Below, piece by piece: positions 37,777 to 47,930 of a DNA stretch of 64,000 nucleotides. Below the pieces are notes generated by a model that was given only the letters and a program-made list of their open reading frames with translations, was not told the origin of the DNA and made no database searches. A program made the translations under genes and the position numbers. Every line of letters starts with the position of its first letter. Position 1 is the stretch's first letter. Origin of the DNA: Neptunicoccus cionae (GTDB lineage: Bacteria; Pseudomonadota; Alphaproteobacteria; Rhodobacterales; Rhodobacteraceae); contig NZ_BMKA01000002.1 in NCBI RefSeq assembly GCF_014643735.1, positions 186,001 through 250,000 on the forward strand, written 5' to 3'.

Positions 37777-38388
37777 TTAGACCGCTTTTCGCGCCCTCAG
37801 CGCTGCGGAGATCGTCCCGTCATCGAGATAATCCAGCTCCCCGCCAATCGGAACACCCTGCGCCAGAGAGGTCACAGAGACTCCTGCCTCTTCCAACTGT
37901 TCGGCGATGTAGTGAGCCGTGGTCTGCCCGTCCACGGTGGCATTCAACGCAAGGATCACTTCGGTGATTTCCTCGTCCAGCACACGGCGGATCAGGGCGG
38001 GAATACGCAGTTCTTCCGGTCCGACCCCATCCAGTGCAGACAATGACCCGCCGAGTACGTGATAGCGCCCCTTGAACACACCTGAACGATCCATCGCCCA
38101 AAGATCGGCCACATCTTCCACAACACAGATTTGCCCGTTGGAGCGGCGTGTATCTTCGCAAATGTCACAGCGGTCCCGCGTGCCGATATTGCCGCAGACC
38201 AAACACTCCCGCGCGGTGGCAGCCACTGCAAACATGGCATCCGCCAGCGGGGTCAGCAACAAAGCCCGTTTCTTGATCAGATGCAACACCGCACGACGGG
38301 CCGAGCGCGGTCCCATGCCGGGCAGCTTCGCCATCAGGGCGATCAGCCCGTCAATGTCCTGGTTCTTACTGTCCAAGCCCGTCTCCAT
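37777..38388 (-). CDS. recR: Recombination protein RecR
   Basis: The 203-residue protein mediates RecFOR-dependent loading of RecA. It has a helix-hairpin-helix ([16 protein letters not shown], 22-37), a four-Cys zinc finger ([17 protein letters not shown]) and a Toprim domain ([17 protein letters not shown] onward). It is downstream of the YbaB gene on the same strand, the usual dnaX-ybaB-recR order, but dnaX is not in the window. Confidence 0.94.
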   Translation of the reverse strand: METGLDSKNQDIDGLIALMAKLPGMGPRSARRAVLHLIKKRALLLTPLADAMFAVAATARECLVCGNIGTRDRCDICEDTRRSNGQICVVEDVADLWAMDRSGVFKGRYHVLGGSLSALDGVGPEELRIPALIRRVLDEEITEVILALNATVDGQTTAHYIAEQLEEAGVSVTSLAQGVPIGGELDYLDDGTISAALRARKAV

Positions 38389-38397
38389 CCATTTTCG

Positions 38398-38419
38398 TCA
38401 AATATCCCCCGCGGAGCGA
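38398..38419. repeat. Intergenic repeat motif, copy 1
   Basis: TCAAATATCCCCCGCGGAGCG, just upstream of the recR start, closely matches a second copy at 54990 near nadK. I recall similar AATATCCC..GGAG strings in many Rhodobacterales intergenic regions. The role is unknown. Confidence 0.5.
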
Positions 38420-38472
38420 TCCCGAACCCGCCGGAATCGCGCCCTTGTCAGGGGATTAACCACCCGACCGGA

Positions 38473-38817
38473 TCAGAAGGGCAGCTTCATACCTTCGGGC
38501 AGGTTCAGCCCTTCGGTCACTTTGCCCATCTCCGCCTGCGCGGTTTCTGCGGCGCGGGCCTGACCGTCCTTGATCGCGGCAACGATCAGGTCTTCGACCA
38601 CCTCTTTGTCGTCAGCAACAAACAGACTCGGGTCGATATTGATGCCTTTGACATCGCCCTTGGCTGTCACAGTGACCTTCACCATTCCGGCACCGGCTTC
38701 ACCCTCGACGGTGATTTCATCCAGCTTGGCTTGTGCTTCGGCCATCTTGCCTTGCATTTCCTGTGCCTGTTTCATGATCTTGGCCATATCGCCAAGTCCA
38801 CCTAAACCCTTCAGCAT
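38473..38817 (-). CDS. YbaB/EbfC-family nucleoid-associated protein
   Basis: The 114-residue small DNA-binding protein opens LKGLGGLGDMAKIMKQAQEMQGKM and has the central VTVTAKGDVKGINIDPSLF, both typical of YbaB. CAGGAG precedes ATG 38817. It is the upstream neighbour of recR and likely in the same transcript. Confidence 0.92.
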   Translation of the reverse strand: MLKGLGGLGDMAKIMKQAQEMQGKMAEAQAKLDEITVEGEAGAGMVKVTVTAKGDVKGINIDPSLFVADDKEVVEDLIVAAIKDGQARAAETAQAEMGKVTEGLNLPEGMKLPF

Positions 38818-38909
38818 TGCTTTACTCCTGCAAATTCGATCCGCCTCTCATTACCCTGCATCGCAGCGCGTCACAAGATAAGCTCTAAGGTAAGACTTTT
38901 ACGGCTGGT

Positions 38910-40277
38910 TCAAGACCTCGTGCCGATGTTGCGCACAAATCGCGCCGCCCAGATCATCGCCGCACTGCCCGCCAGAACAGCCGCCAGCGCCTGCCCGTAA
39001 ACCACACCGGGGGCCGCCAGCCATTGCCCCATCAGCACGCAGCACGGAAAGATCAGCACACCGTCCCGCAGCCAGTTGCACGCGGTGGAATAGATCGGCC
39101 GCCCCAGATTGTTAAACGCCGCATTGGACACAAACAGCGCCCCGGTGAACATATAGCCCCCTGCCCCGATCAGCATAAAGGCCATCAGCACTTCGGCAGC
39201 GGTGCCTTCCAGCCCGAACAGTTGGGCGACAGGGTTGCGCAGCAGGGCAAGGATGCTCCAACTGATCAGCGTATAGAGCGCGCAGAACTTCAGCGCATCG
39301 CGATAGGTTTGTTGCACCCGCTCGAATTGCCCCGCCCCGTAATTCTGCCCGATAATCCCGCCAATCGCCCCCGAGAGCGAGAATATCCCGCCAAAGGCCA
39401 GCACCGCCAGACGGCTGACAACGGCCCAGCCCGCAACGGCCGCATCGCCGTAGGCGCTGATCACTTTGGTCAGGATGTAGTTACCAAAGGGCGTGGATAA
39501 CTGGGTCATCACCGCTGGAACGGCTATCATCAGAAAGGGACGCAGCAACTGGCGCATCACTGTGCGGTTGACTGGACCAACCATGTCATAGACGTGGATC
39601 ACGAACCAGACGGACAGCGCAGCCGACAATCCGCGAGAGATCACGATCCCCCAAGCAGCGCCTTCAAATCCCATATCCAGCCCGATGATAAGTACCGGAT
39701 CAATCACCATCGCCATCAGCCCCGCGGACATTGTCACCGCCATAGACCGCACCGCATCCCCGATAGAGCGCAGCACCGCCGAGCCAACCATCCCAAGCGC
39801 CATGAACGGCAGGCTTGGCACGCTGATCGAAAGGAACCGCGCCGCATCCGCCTGTGTCTGGCCTTCCGCCCCGGCAAAGGCAAGGATCTCAAAGCGGTAG
39901 ACCAGAACCAGCGTCGCCATGACTACCTGAAACACGAACGTGAAGATCGCCGCGCTGGTGGTTTGCTGTCGGGCCAGTTCGGTATTGCCCTGCCCGATAG
40001 ATTTGGACACCAGCGCCATGCTTGCGATCATCAACCCAATGCCGGTGGAGATGGTAAAGAACTGGATCGTCCACGCAAAGCCGAGCGCTGCCACCAACCC
40101 CTGATCGCCCAGTGTGCTGACCCAGAACAGCGTGGCCACATCCACAAGGAACATGAACACCAGCCCCAGCGATCCGGTTAGGGTCATAACAACCACATGA
40201 CGCATAATCGATCCTGTCAGAAAGCGTGCTTTTTTGTCCGGCTCTGCTGCCGGTATTTCCGTGTCTGTTCCAGCCAT
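38910..40277 (-). CDS. MATE-family efflux transporter
   Basis: The 455-residue protein has twelve hydrophobic helices in two MATE halves (for example GLMIASMALVSKSIGQGNTE and IGGIIGQNYGAGQFERVQQTYRDALKF). Such proteins export cationic drugs or metabolites using Na+ or H+. Its ATG follows the stop of the upstream MFS gene with no gap, so the two are one transcript. Confidence 0.9.
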   Translation of the reverse strand: MAGTDTEIPAAEPDKKARFLTGSIMRHVVVMTLTGSLGLVFMFLVDVATLFWVSTLGDQGLVAALGFAWTIQFFTISTGIGLMIASMALVSKSIGQGNTELARQQTTSAAIFTFVFQVVMATLVLVYRFEILAFAGAEGQTQADAARFLSISVPSLPFMALGMVGSAVLRSIGDAVRSMAVTMSAGLMAMVIDPVLIIGLDMGFEGAAWGIVISRGLSAALSVWFVIHVYDMVGPVNRTVMRQLLRPFLMIAVPAVMTQLSTPFGNYILTKVISAYGDAAVAGWAVVSRLAVLAFGGIFSLSGAIGGIIGQNYGAGQFERVQQTYRDALKFCALYTLISWSILALLRNPVAQLFGLEGTAAEVLMAFMLIGAGGYMFTGALFVSNAAFNNLGRPIYSTACNWLRDGVLIFPCCVLMGQWLAAPGVVYGQALAAVLAGSAAMIWAARFVRNIGTRS

Positions 40278-41519
40278 TTATTCTGCTGCCTCCGCAGGTA
40301 ATATTGTACGCGCAAAGACGGTTTCATACCCCATGCGCGGGTGGCGGGGGATCATCAGGGACAGGATAAGCGACAGCACCGCCACGGAGGCCGCAAAGAT
40401 GAACACCGCCGCAGGGGATTGCAGCCACAGATACCCCAGCATCGCAGGCAAAAGCACCGCGCCGATGTGGTTAATCGTAAAAGCCACCGCCGCTGTGGGG
40501 GCAATATCCGACGGATGGGCGATCTTCTGGAAATAGGTCTTCTGCGCAAAGGCCAACGCAAAGAAAAGATGGTCGATCACATAAAGCGCCGCTGCCACCA
40601 GCACGCCCCAGCCGAACATATAGATGCCGCCATAGGCACAAAACACCAGAATGAGCCCGACATATTCAAAGACAAGCGCATTGCGCTCTCCCATCTTTGA
40701 CACAAAACGGCCCATCAGCGGGGCAAAGATCATGTTCGCGACATAGTTGATCAGGAACAGGGCCGTGACCTCATGCACTTCAAAGCCGAAGCGTTCTACC
40801 ATCATGAAGGCCGCGAAAACCATGAAAATCTGCCGCCTCGCCCCCGCCGCCGCTTGCAGGCTGTAATACAGCCAATAGCGTTTGCGGAAGATCATCTTGT
40901 TGTGCTGTTTGTGGGGGGCCTCAAATGTGGGATAGGCAAACCAGCAGAACGCCGTCATCACCACAGCCACACCGCCGCCAATCATATAGATGGTGTTGTA
41001 GTCCCAGCCCAGAACCTTCCAGACCAGCACAATCGCACCATACGCCAGCAGAGAGGCCGCCGACCCGATGGCCACCATCCAGCCCAGCACTTGGGGCGCA
41101 CGGTCCTTGCTGATCCATTGCAGCTCCAGCGACATTTTCACGGTTTCATAGTAATGGAACCCGATAGAGCCGATCATAGTGGTCACCATCAGCCCCAGAA
41201 AGCTGGGAAACCAAGCAGTGACAGCTACGGCGATTCCCAGTGCAAACAGAGAGACCACCGCCAGAACCTGTTCGCGCACGAACCATAGCACGTAGATCAC
41301 GCCGATTGCCAAAAAGCCCGGAATCTCGCGGATGGAGTGGAGCCAGCCGATATTGGACCCGTCGAACTGCGCCACCTCGATCACAAAATTATTCAGCAGC
41401 GCCAGCCACGTAGAAAAGGCCAACGGCATGACAAAGGCCATAAGCCCCAGCAGGACAACAGGCCGCCGCCAAAGCGGCAGTTCGTGGGCGTCTGCGATTT
41501 TCACGGCTGTCTTTTGCAT
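40278..41519 (-). CDS. MFS transporter
   Basis: The 413-residue protein has about twelve helices and an MFS-type central loop. Sequence such as FLINYVANMIFAPLMGRFVSKMGERNALVFEY matches the MFS loop 8-9. Start ATG 41519 follows GAGAGGA; the longer frame to 41621 would add a polar N-terminus. It is directly adjacent to a MATE gene. Substrate unknown. Confidence 0.82.
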   Translation of the reverse strand: MQKTAVKIADAHELPLWRRPVVLLGLMAFVMPLAFSTWLALLNNFVIEVAQFDGSNIGWLHSIREIPGFLAIGVIYVLWFVREQVLAVVSLFALGIAVAVTAWFPSFLGLMVTTMIGSIGFHYYETVKMSLELQWISKDRAPQVLGWMVAIGSAASLLAYGAIVLVWKVLGWDYNTIYMIGGGVAVVMTAFCWFAYPTFEAPHKQHNKMIFRKRYWLYYSLQAAAGARRQIFMVFAAFMMVERFGFEVHEVTALFLINYVANMIFAPLMGRFVSKMGERNALVFEYVGLILVFCAYGGIYMFGWGVLVAAALYVIDHLFFALAFAQKTYFQKIAHPSDIAPTAAVAFTINHIGAVLLPAMLGYLWLQSPAAVFIFAASVAVLSLILSLMIPRHPRMGYETVFARTILPAEAAE

Positions 41520-41640
41520 GGGTAAATCCTCTCCCAACCGCGCGGGTCGGGCCAGTAATTTGCCCATACCAAAACGGTTCCGCATATCCAATGACGGGAA
41601 AACGGGGATAATGCCAGACAAAAAGCCTTAGATACCGGAA

Positions 41641-42318
41641 TTACGCGGGGACGATCTCGCCCGCTTCCAGCCGCACCATACGGTCCATCCTTGCGGCCAG
41701 TTCCAGATTATGGGTCGCGATCAGAGCGGCCATGCCCGACGCACGCACCAGTTCCATCAGGGCCGCAAACACCGTGTCAGACGTGTTCGGATCAAGGTTT
41801 CCCGTCGGCTCATCCGCGAGCAAAACCCGCGGTTTATTGGCGAGCGCACGGCAAAACGCGACCCGTTGCTGTTCACCGCCCGACAGCTCGCCGGGGCGGT
41901 GGCTGGCGCGGTCTTTCAGACCCACACGATCAAGGAGTTCCTGTGCGTGTTTCTCTGCCTCGGCGCGGCTTACACCGTTGGCCAGTTGCGGCAGCACCAC
42001 GTTTTCAAGTCCGGTAAATTCCTGCAACAGGTGGTGAAACTGATAGACAAACCCCACATCCTGCCGCCGCAGCCGCGTGCGCGCGCGATCCCCGCCGCCA
42101 ACAGGTTTACCGCCGATCTTCACTTCGCCGGTATCAGGCGTATCCAGCAGCCCCGCAATGTGCAGCAGCGTTGATTTGCCAGCACCAGACGGGGCAACCA
42201 TCGCCACCACTTCACCTTCGGCCAATTCCAGATCAACGCCGTTCAACACACGGACTTCGGTAGGTTTACCAAGGTTATAGCCCTTGGTGATCCCGCTCAA
42301 CTGAAGTGCTTTATTCAT
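41641..42318 (-). CDS. lolD: Lipoprotein-releasing ABC transporter ATP-binding protein LolD
   Basis: The 225-residue MacB/LolD-type ATPase has Walker [10 protein letters not shown] (42-50), signature [15 protein letters not shown] and Walker [13 protein letters not shown]. With LolC/E it extracts outer-membrane lipoproteins from the inner membrane. ATG 42318 lies inside an 8-codon remnant of a lolC-like 3' end (42311-42334); no Shine-Dalgarno is visible, as expected if translation was once coupled to that gene. Confidence 0.92.
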   Translation of the reverse strand: MNKALQLSGITKGYNLGKPTEVRVLNGVDLELAEGEVVAMVAPSGAGKSTLLHIAGLLDTPDTGEVKIGGKPVGGGDRARTRLRRQDVGFVYQFHHLLQEFTGLENVVLPQLANGVSRAEAEKHAQELLDRVGLKDRASHRPGELSGGEQQRVAFCRALANKPRVLLADEPTGNLDPNTSDTVFAALMELVRASGMAALIATHNLELAARMDRMVRLEAGEIVPA

Positions 42319-42334
42319 AGCGAAGGGCCTCAAC
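42311..42334 (-). repeat. 24-bp remnant of a lolC-like gene end, over the lolD start
   Basis: On the minus strand it reads as codons VEALRYE-stop, the same as the true lolC end at 42402-42425. The two differ at three bases, all third codon positions. The repeat is 91 bases away and overlaps the lolD ATG. Confidence 0.8.
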
Positions 42335-42338
42335 ATAT

Positions 42339-42356
42339 AGGCAAACTGGTTTGCCT
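42339..42356. repeat. Short palindrome between lolC and lolD
   Basis: AGGCAAAC-TG-GTTTGCCT is a perfect 8-bp inverted repeat located between the lolC end and its remnant. It may mark the rearrangement junction or form a small hairpin in the mRNA. Confidence 0.5.
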
Positions 42357-42401
42357 GATCTGCTTGTGATCTGGCGGTTCGATCGTTCCAGACGAGACAG
42401 T

Positions 42402-43685
42402 TTATTCATAACGCAGCGCCTCAACCGGGTTCATACGGGCGGCGCGTCTGGCGGGGAAATAGGTCGCGCCAAAGGCCAGCCCGAGGGACAGAATCACAGC
42501 GCTCGCCACATCGCCGAGTTGCAGTTCTGCAGGAAGGGTGGAGAGCATCCGCACCGAAGGATCCCAGACACCGCCACCGGCAACCAGATTAACGAAGTTG
42601 AAGATCGGGTCGATGTAGATCGCGAACAAACACCCGAGGATCACCCCGAGGATCGTGCCCACAACGCCGATAGACGCGCCGCAGATGAAAAACACCCGCA
42701 GGATTGATCCCTGCGTCAGCCCCATCGTGCGCAAAATACCCACATCGCGTCCCTTGTTCTTTACCAACATGATCAGGCCGGAGACGATATTCATCGAGGC
42801 GATCAGCACCAGGATGGACAGAATAATAAACATGATGTTGTCCTCCATCTCTAGCGCGCGCAGAAAGCCGCCGCTGGCGTTTTTCCATGTCCAGACCAGC
42901 GTATTTTCTCCGGAAGCCGCCATAAGCGGCTCTACCATTCTGCCGACATCGTCCGGGTTTTCGACCTGAACCTCGAATTCATCGACGACACCGTCGCGAT
43001 TAAAATAAATCTGCGCCTCGCTCATCGGCATATAGACGCGGGTGCGGTCGATGTCATAGCGCCCCACCCCGAAAATATAAACCACCTCATAGGCGCTGAC
43101 CCGCGGGCTGGTGCCAAAGGCGGTTTTAATCCCGTCCGGTGAGATCAGCGTGATCTTATCCCCAAGCGCCAGATCCAGTTCCCGCGCGATGCCAAGCCCG
43201 ATGGCGACACCTTTGTTGAAATTCTCAAGATTGCCCAGCTGGGTTTCAGGGTTTACCACAAGGGGTATCGTCTTGATGTCCTCAAACCGTTCGCCAAACA
43301 CCTCAACCCCTGTGTTGCGCCCGTTGGCCGAGGCCATGACCTGCCCCTTGACCACAGGTGCCACCCGCACAACGCCTTCGACCGCGCGCAGGTTTTCTGC
43401 AATCGGGTCAAAGTCGGAAAAGGTGCGCACGGTGCGGTTGTTCTCGTCCAGATGGGGCGAAACATAGACCGTAGCATGGGCATTTGCGCCAAGAATCGTG
43501 TTGGTAAATTCGGTGCGGAATCCGCTGCGCACGGCCATTGTTGCAATCAACGCAAAGACCGCCAGAGTGATCCCGATCAGGGAAATCCACGTCATCACCG
43601 AAACGCCACCCTCGCGGCGTTTGGCCCGCAGGTAGCGCCACGCGATCAGCCATTCAAACGGCGCGAAAGGGGGTGTTGTTCTCAT
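42402..43685 (-). CDS. lolC: Lipoprotein-releasing ABC transporter permease LolC/LolE
   Basis: The 427-residue FtsX/MacB-type permease has an N-terminal helix (about 30-52), a large periplasmic MacB_PCD domain, three C-terminal helices and the characteristic [24 protein letters not shown]. It ends NPVEALRYE. Many Alphaproteobacteria have one LolC/E hybrid subunit. It overlaps the DUF2937 gene by 4 bases upstream and is followed by lolD. Confidence 0.92.
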   Translation of the reverse strand: MRTTPPFAPFEWLIAWRYLRAKRREGGVSVMTWISLIGITLAVFALIATMAVRSGFRTEFTNTILGANAHATVYVSPHLDENNRTVRTFSDFDPIAENLRAVEGVVRVAPVVKGQVMASANGRNTGVEVFGERFEDIKTIPLVVNPETQLGNLENFNKGVAIGLGIARELDLALGDKITLISPDGIKTAFGTSPRVSAYEVVYIFGVGRYDIDRTRVYMPMSEAQIYFNRDGVVDEFEVQVENPDDVGRMVEPLMAASGENTLVWTWKNASGGFLRALEMEDNIMFIILSILVLIASMNIVSGLIMLVKNKGRDVGILRTMGLTQGSILRVFFICGASIGVVGTILGVILGCLFAIYIDPIFNFVNLVAGGGVWDPSVRMLSTLPAELQLGDVASAVILSLGLAFGATYFPARRAARMNPVEALRYE

Positions 43686-44179
43686 GGTGTTACCTCTGTC
43701 AGAGGGCGTTTACGGCGGCGCATCAACAGGCCCAATCCGCGCAACAGGCCGAACCCTGCAAAGAACCCGCCCATAGCGAACAGAAAACCGTCAATCGTCA
43801 GCGGAACAGCGGGGCGAAAATCCTGCCATGCGCGGGCCGCGATCCCCTGATCCGAAAACCGCGACACATGGCTTAGCCGCTCAAACGGGCCTGCGCCGTT
43901 AAGCACGGCCAGATCCGCCTGCAACCCGTCGAGCCGCGCAAAGGTACGGCGCATATCGTTCTGGCGCGCCTTCTGAAATGCGTTGCCTGTCATGGACTCC
44001 AGCGCTTCATAGCGGGTCAGACCGACGTTCTGCGCACTTTTGTCAAAATCCGCAGCCACCAGTCGCAGTTCATCCACAGCACCGCCGAGACGCTGCACAT
44101 ATTGTTGCGTGTATTCAGGGAATTGCGATGCGGCGACCAAAAGGATCACCCCACCTCCCACGTTTAGTATCTGCCCCAT
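43682..44179 (-). CDS. DUF2937-family membrane protein
   Basis: The 165-residue protein has an N-terminal hydrophobic segment, the conserved SQFPEYTQQYVQRLGGAVDEL (19-39) and a C-terminal helix (IDGFLFAMGGFFAGFGLLRGLGLL) followed by a basic tail. It resembles DUF2937, a family of unknown function. It lies between proS and lolC with a 4-base overlap into lolC, hinting at a link with envelope biogenesis. Confidence 0.78.
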   Translation of the reverse strand: MGQILNVGGGVILLVAASQFPEYTQQYVQRLGGAVDELRLVAADFDKSAQNVGLTRYEALESMTGNAFQKARQNDMRRTFARLDGLQADLAVLNGAGPFERLSHVSRFSDQGIAARAWQDFRPAVPLTIDGFLFAMGGFFAGFGLLRGLGLLMRRRKRPLTEVTP

Positions 44180-44192
44180 GGGACCGCCTGTA

Positions 44193-45530
44193 TCAAGCGC
44201 CCGCGTAAATGTCCTTTACCCGTGCCACTGCTTCTGCTGGTGTCATTTCCGTGCTTTCCCCCGTCTTACGCGAGGTGAGTTCGACGACACCATTTTTCAA
44301 ACCTCTGGGGCCTACTGTAATACGCCAAGGCAAACCAATCAAATCCATTGTTGCGAATTTGCCCCCTGCCCGTTCCTTACGGTCATCGTAAAGCGGTTCC
44401 AATCCGGCAGCGGTAAGCTCTTTGTAAAGCTGTTCGCAGGCCGCATCAGCTTCTTCGTCACCCTGTTTCAGGTTCACAATACCCGCGTGATAGGGTGTGA
44501 CGCCTTCGGGCCAGATGATGCCTTTATCGTCGTGGCTGGCCTCAATGATCGCGCCAAGCAGTCGGGACACGCCAATACCGTGGCTGCCCATGTGAACCGC
44601 AACAGGCTTGCCGTCCGGTCCCTGAACTTTGGCGTTCATCGCATCGGAGTATTTGGTGCCGAAGTAGAAAATCTGTCCGACTTCAATGCCCCGCGCGGTG
44701 CGGCGGCGTTCCTCGGGAACCTCATTAAACACAGCTTCGTCGTGGGTTTCATCCGTGCGGGCGTATTTGGTGGTGAACTCTTCCATGATGGACTGGCATT
44801 GCGCTTTGTCATCAAAATCAATCTCGCGGTCGCCAAAGGTCAGATCCGTGACGGCGCTGTCATAGAAGACCTCGGATTCACCGGTATCCGCCAGTACGAG
44901 GAATTCATGGGTGTCATCGCCCCCAATCGGGCCGGAATCCGCACGCATCGGGATCGCTTGCAGGCCCATACGCTCATAGGTGCGCAGATAGCTGACCAGA
45001 TGACGGTTGTAGGCATGCAGCGCGTCTTCCTTGGTCAGGTCAAAATTATACCCGTCTTTCATATAAAACTCGCGGCCCCGCATCACCCCAAAGCGCGGAC
45101 GGCGTTCGTCGCGGAATTTCCATTGAATCTGATAGAGCGTTAGGGGCAGGTCTTTGTAGCTGCTGACATGAGAGCGGAAAATATCGGTGATCAGTTCCTC
45201 GGCGGTGGGCGTGAACAGCATATCGCGGTCGTGACGGTCCTTGATGCGCAGCATTTCCTCGCCGTAGTCGTCATATCGCCCGCTTTCACGCCACAGGTCC
45301 GCGGACTGGATGGTCGGCATCAGCATCGGCATATGGCCCGCTTTCTGCTGTTCTTCATGCACAATATCTTCGATTTTGCGCAGAACCTTAAAGCCCATCG
45401 GCAACCACGAATAAATCCCGGCGCTCGATTGCTTGATCATACCGGCGCGCAGCATAAGGCGGTGGCTGACGATCGCGGCTTCGGCCGGATCTTCTTTCAG
45501 AACGGGCAGGAAATAACGGGACATGCGCAT
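44193..45530 (-). CDS. proS: Prolyl-tRNA synthetase (short form)
   Basis: The 445-residue class II synthetase charges tRNA-Pro. It contains [21 protein letters not shown] (motif 1 region), [22 protein letters not shown] (motif 2) and [30 protein letters not shown] (motif 3), then an anticodon-binding domain. The editing INS domain is absent, as usual for alphaproteobacterial ProS. GGAG lies 8 bases before ATG 45530. Confidence 0.94.
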   Translation of the reverse strand: MRMSRYFLPVLKEDPAEAAIVSHRLMLRAGMIKQSSAGIYSWLPMGFKVLRKIEDIVHEEQQKAGHMPMLMPTIQSADLWRESGRYDDYGEEMLRIKDRHDRDMLFTPTAEELITDIFRSHVSSYKDLPLTLYQIQWKFRDERRPRFGVMRGREFYMKDGYNFDLTKEDALHAYNRHLVSYLRTYERMGLQAIPMRADSGPIGGDDTHEFLVLADTGESEVFYDSAVTDLTFGDREIDFDDKAQCQSIMEEFTTKYARTDETHDEAVFNEVPEERRRTARGIEVGQIFYFGTKYSDAMNAKVQGPDGKPVAVHMGSHGIGVSRLLGAIIEASHDDKGIIWPEGVTPYHAGIVNLKQGDEEADAACEQLYKELTAAGLEPLYDDRKERAGGKFATMDLIGLPWRITVGPRGLKNGVVELTSRKTGESTEMTPAEAVARVKDIYAGA

Positions 45531-45713
45531 GGGATAGGCTCCAACTTCTCTTTGGCTATTGCTCTAGGCCAAACTGCAATGGGGTGCAACATGCGCTGCA
45601 CCCGCAAGGGCCACGCCGGACAGCACGCCCGCTACCTTAAATTGAATCGTTGCCAGCACAGGACAATCTGCTTAGGGTTTACCGTATTTCAAGCAGTTTT
45701 TATTGAGGTCATC

Positions 45714-46961
45714 ATGAATATGACGACAAAATCCCTTCTGGTTTGCCTGTCCGTATTCTTCGCAGGCTGCGCCGGAATTGATCGCGGCATCTTCGCACCG
45801 CCACAGGCCAGCCACGCGCTTATGCAGCCTATCGGCTTCCTTGACGTCCGCTTTTTCGGCGACACCGCACCGGACAGTCTGGACGACGAGGTGGACACCT
45901 TCGCCCAGCGCCTGCGCGCAGTGCGCCGCGAAGGGGACGGGTTGCATATTCTCGCCCTGTCAGGGGGCGGCCCGAACGGCGCTTTTGGTGCTGGTGTCAT
46001 GAAAGGTTGGAGCGCCTCGGGCACCCGTCCCGAATTTGACATCGTCACTGGCATCTCCACCGGATCAATCATCGCACCTTTCGCGTTCCTTGGCCCCGAT
46101 TATGACGACCAGATCGGCGAGTTTTACAAGACAGCCAGAACAGACGCGCTGGTGCGTAAACGGTTTCTTGCCGGCATTTTTGGCGGCGGTTCGCTTTACT
46201 CGACAGCACCTTTGAAACGGGTGATCGACTCTGTTGTCACCCCCGAATTTGTCGGCGCACTGGCGGATGAATATGCTCGCGGGCGGTTGCTGCTGATTGG
46301 CACCACAAACATGGACGCCGAACGCCCTGTGGTTTGGAACGTCACCGAAATCGCCAGCTATCGCAGCGAGGATGCCCGCGCCCTGATCCGAGATGTGATC
46401 CTTGCTTCTGCTTCCATCCCGATCATGTTCACGCCGGTCCGCTTTAACGTGACCGATGGCACCGAAGACTTCACCGAGCTTCACGCAGACGGCGGGCTGA
46501 CACAGGAAATCTTTACCTACTCCCCCGAATTGCCAGTGCGCAGCTATCTGCGCCGTGCGGGGCTCGCCCATCGTGACAACAGGGTTTGGGTGATCCACAA
46601 CAACCTGATCAACCCTGTCTATCAGCCCCAGAAAACCGGACTGCGCCACATCGGAGAGCGCACCCTGTCCACCCTGATCAAAAGCCAAAGCGTCGGGGAC
46701 CTACAGCGCATTGCAGCCCTTGCAAAGCGTGACGGATTTTCCCTGCGCGCGATGATCATGCCCGCCCGTTTCACCGATAAATCCCGCGAGCTGTTCGACC
46801 CCGCCTATATGACCCGCCTCTATGCAGTGGGCGAAGCGATGGGCCGTCAGCCAAGCTCTTGGGGGCGCAAACTCGAAAGCCTGTTCGAGCGGGACAGACG
46901 CGAAGGCGAAGCGGCGATTGCCGCCATAAACGCGGTGCAGGTGCAACTTGAAAGCCAGTGA
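45714..46961 (+). CDS. Patatin-like phospholipase, predicted lipoprotein
   Basis: This 415-residue protein has a lipoprotein signal peptide (SLLVCLSVFFAGC, lipidated Cys 19). The patatin hydrolase motifs are complete: oxyanion loop GGGPNGAFGAG (84-94), nucleophile GISTGS with Ser 116, and DGG with Asp 259. It likely hydrolyses acyl lipids on the periplasmic side. AGGT precedes ATG 45714. Its stop abuts the stop of the convergent DMT gene with no gap. Confidence 0.88.
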   Translation: MNMTTKSLLVCLSVFFAGCAGIDRGIFAPPQASHALMQPIGFLDVRFFGDTAPDSLDDEVDTFAQRLRAVRREGDGLHILALSGGGPNGAFGAGVMKGWSASGTRPEFDIVTGISTGSIIAPFAFLGPDYDDQIGEFYKTARTDALVRKRFLAGIFGGGSLYSTAPLKRVIDSVVTPEFVGALADEYARGRLLLIGTTNMDAERPVVWNVTEIASYRSEDARALIRDVILASASIPIMFTPVRFNVTDGTEDFTELHADGGLTQEIFTYSPELPVRSYLRRAGLAHRDNRVWVIHNNLINPVYQPQKTGLRHIGERTLSTLIKSQSVGDLQRIAALAKRDGFSLRAMIMPARFTDKSRELFDPAYMTRLYAVGEAMGRQPSSWGRKLESLFERDRREGEAAIAAINAVQVQLESQ

Positions 46962-47831
46962 CTAGCCTTCAGTCGCGCGGTTGCGGCTGTGGTGTTTCAT
47001 CCCGTTGATCTGCGCCCATAATACCGCCGCGAAAATCAGCACCCCCCCTGTGAGGGTGGCGGCAGGGGGTGTTTCAGATAGAATTAGGAACGCCAGAACA
47101 GGGGCCAGCGGTGTTTCAAGCGCGCCGATCAAGGCCACCTCGGCGGCTGGAATGCGCCGCGCGCCTTCCAGCATCAGCACCGAAGCCGCTGCAAAGACCG
47201 CGCCAAAGGCCACCAGTATCCACCGCTCTTGCGTGCTGACCGTAACCGGATCGGTAAACATCAGCGCGAAGGGCAGCAACAGCATCGCTGACAGGGCAGA
47301 CGGTAAAGCCGCAGGTGTTTGCGGCCAGCGGCGGTAAATCAGGAAAGATGCGGACATCATTAGCGTCATCCAGAATGCCAAAAGATCGCCCGCCAGACCA
47401 CCTCCCTGCACGCTGCCGCCCGCCAAAATGCCAACCCCTGCCGCCGTAGCAATGCTGGCAATGACAACCCTGCGGCTTGGCCGTTCCCCCAACATCACCC
47501 ACGCCAGCGCCGCTGTCACAAAAGGTGCCGTTGCCCAGATCAGGGCAACATTTGCCACGCTCGACAGTTTAAAGGCGGGGATAAATGCCGCCGTGCCGGA
47601 TGCCATCAGCACAGTGGCCAGCCACGCTGGCGGGCGCATCATTTTCCATTCCCGTCGCAGCCCCTCCGTCAGAAGCAGATAGATAAACGTGAACCCTGTG
47701 GCCGCCAGACCGCGCCAGAAGATCACGCTCCAAGCATCCGCATCGACTCCGCGTGTGAAAATACCCGCACTGGCCCAGATCAGGGCAGAGAAAGTAACGA
47801 GCATAACCCCAAGCGTGTAGTGTCGATCCAT
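46962..47831 (-). CDS. EamA/DMT-family transporter controlled by a neighbouring YafY-type regulator
   Basis: The 289-residue membrane protein has two EamA domains and ten helices. AAGGA precedes ATG 47831. It is divergent from a YafY/WYL regulator gene across a perfect 17-bp inverted repeat starting 33 bases upstream of the ATG. Probably an exporter induced or repressed by that regulator; substrate unknown. Confidence 0.86.
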   Translation of the reverse strand: MDRHYTLGVMLVTFSALIWASAGIFTRGVDADAWSVIFWRGLAATGFTFIYLLLTEGLRREWKMMRPPAWLATVLMASGTAAFIPAFKLSSVANVALIWATAPFVTAALAWVMLGERPSRRVVIASIATAAGVGILAGGSVQGGGLAGDLLAFWMTLMMSASFLIYRRWPQTPAALPSALSAMLLLPFALMFTDPVTVSTQERWILVAFGAVFAAASVLMLEGARRIPAAEVALIGALETPLAPVLAFLILSETPPAATLTGGVLIFAAVLWAQINGMKHHSRNRATEG

Positions 47832-47863
47832 TGCATTAATCCTTTTGCGAATACCCCTGTCTC

Positions 47864-47903
47864 GCACAACACTCCTGACATGTATCTGTCAGGAGTGTTG
47901 TGC
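47864..47903. promoter_or_regulatory. Perfect 17-bp inverted-repeat operator between DMT and YafY-type genes
   Basis: GCACAACACTCCTGACA (47864-47880) and its exact reverse complement (47887-47903) flank a 6-base spacer. It lies between two divergent starts, 32 bases from one and 27 from the other. The inner TCCTGACA/TGTCAGGA resembles sites of YafY-type WYL regulators. No terminator features are present. Confidence 0.75.
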
Positions 47904-47930
47904 TAACGTCGGGCAAAGACAGGAAAGCCG

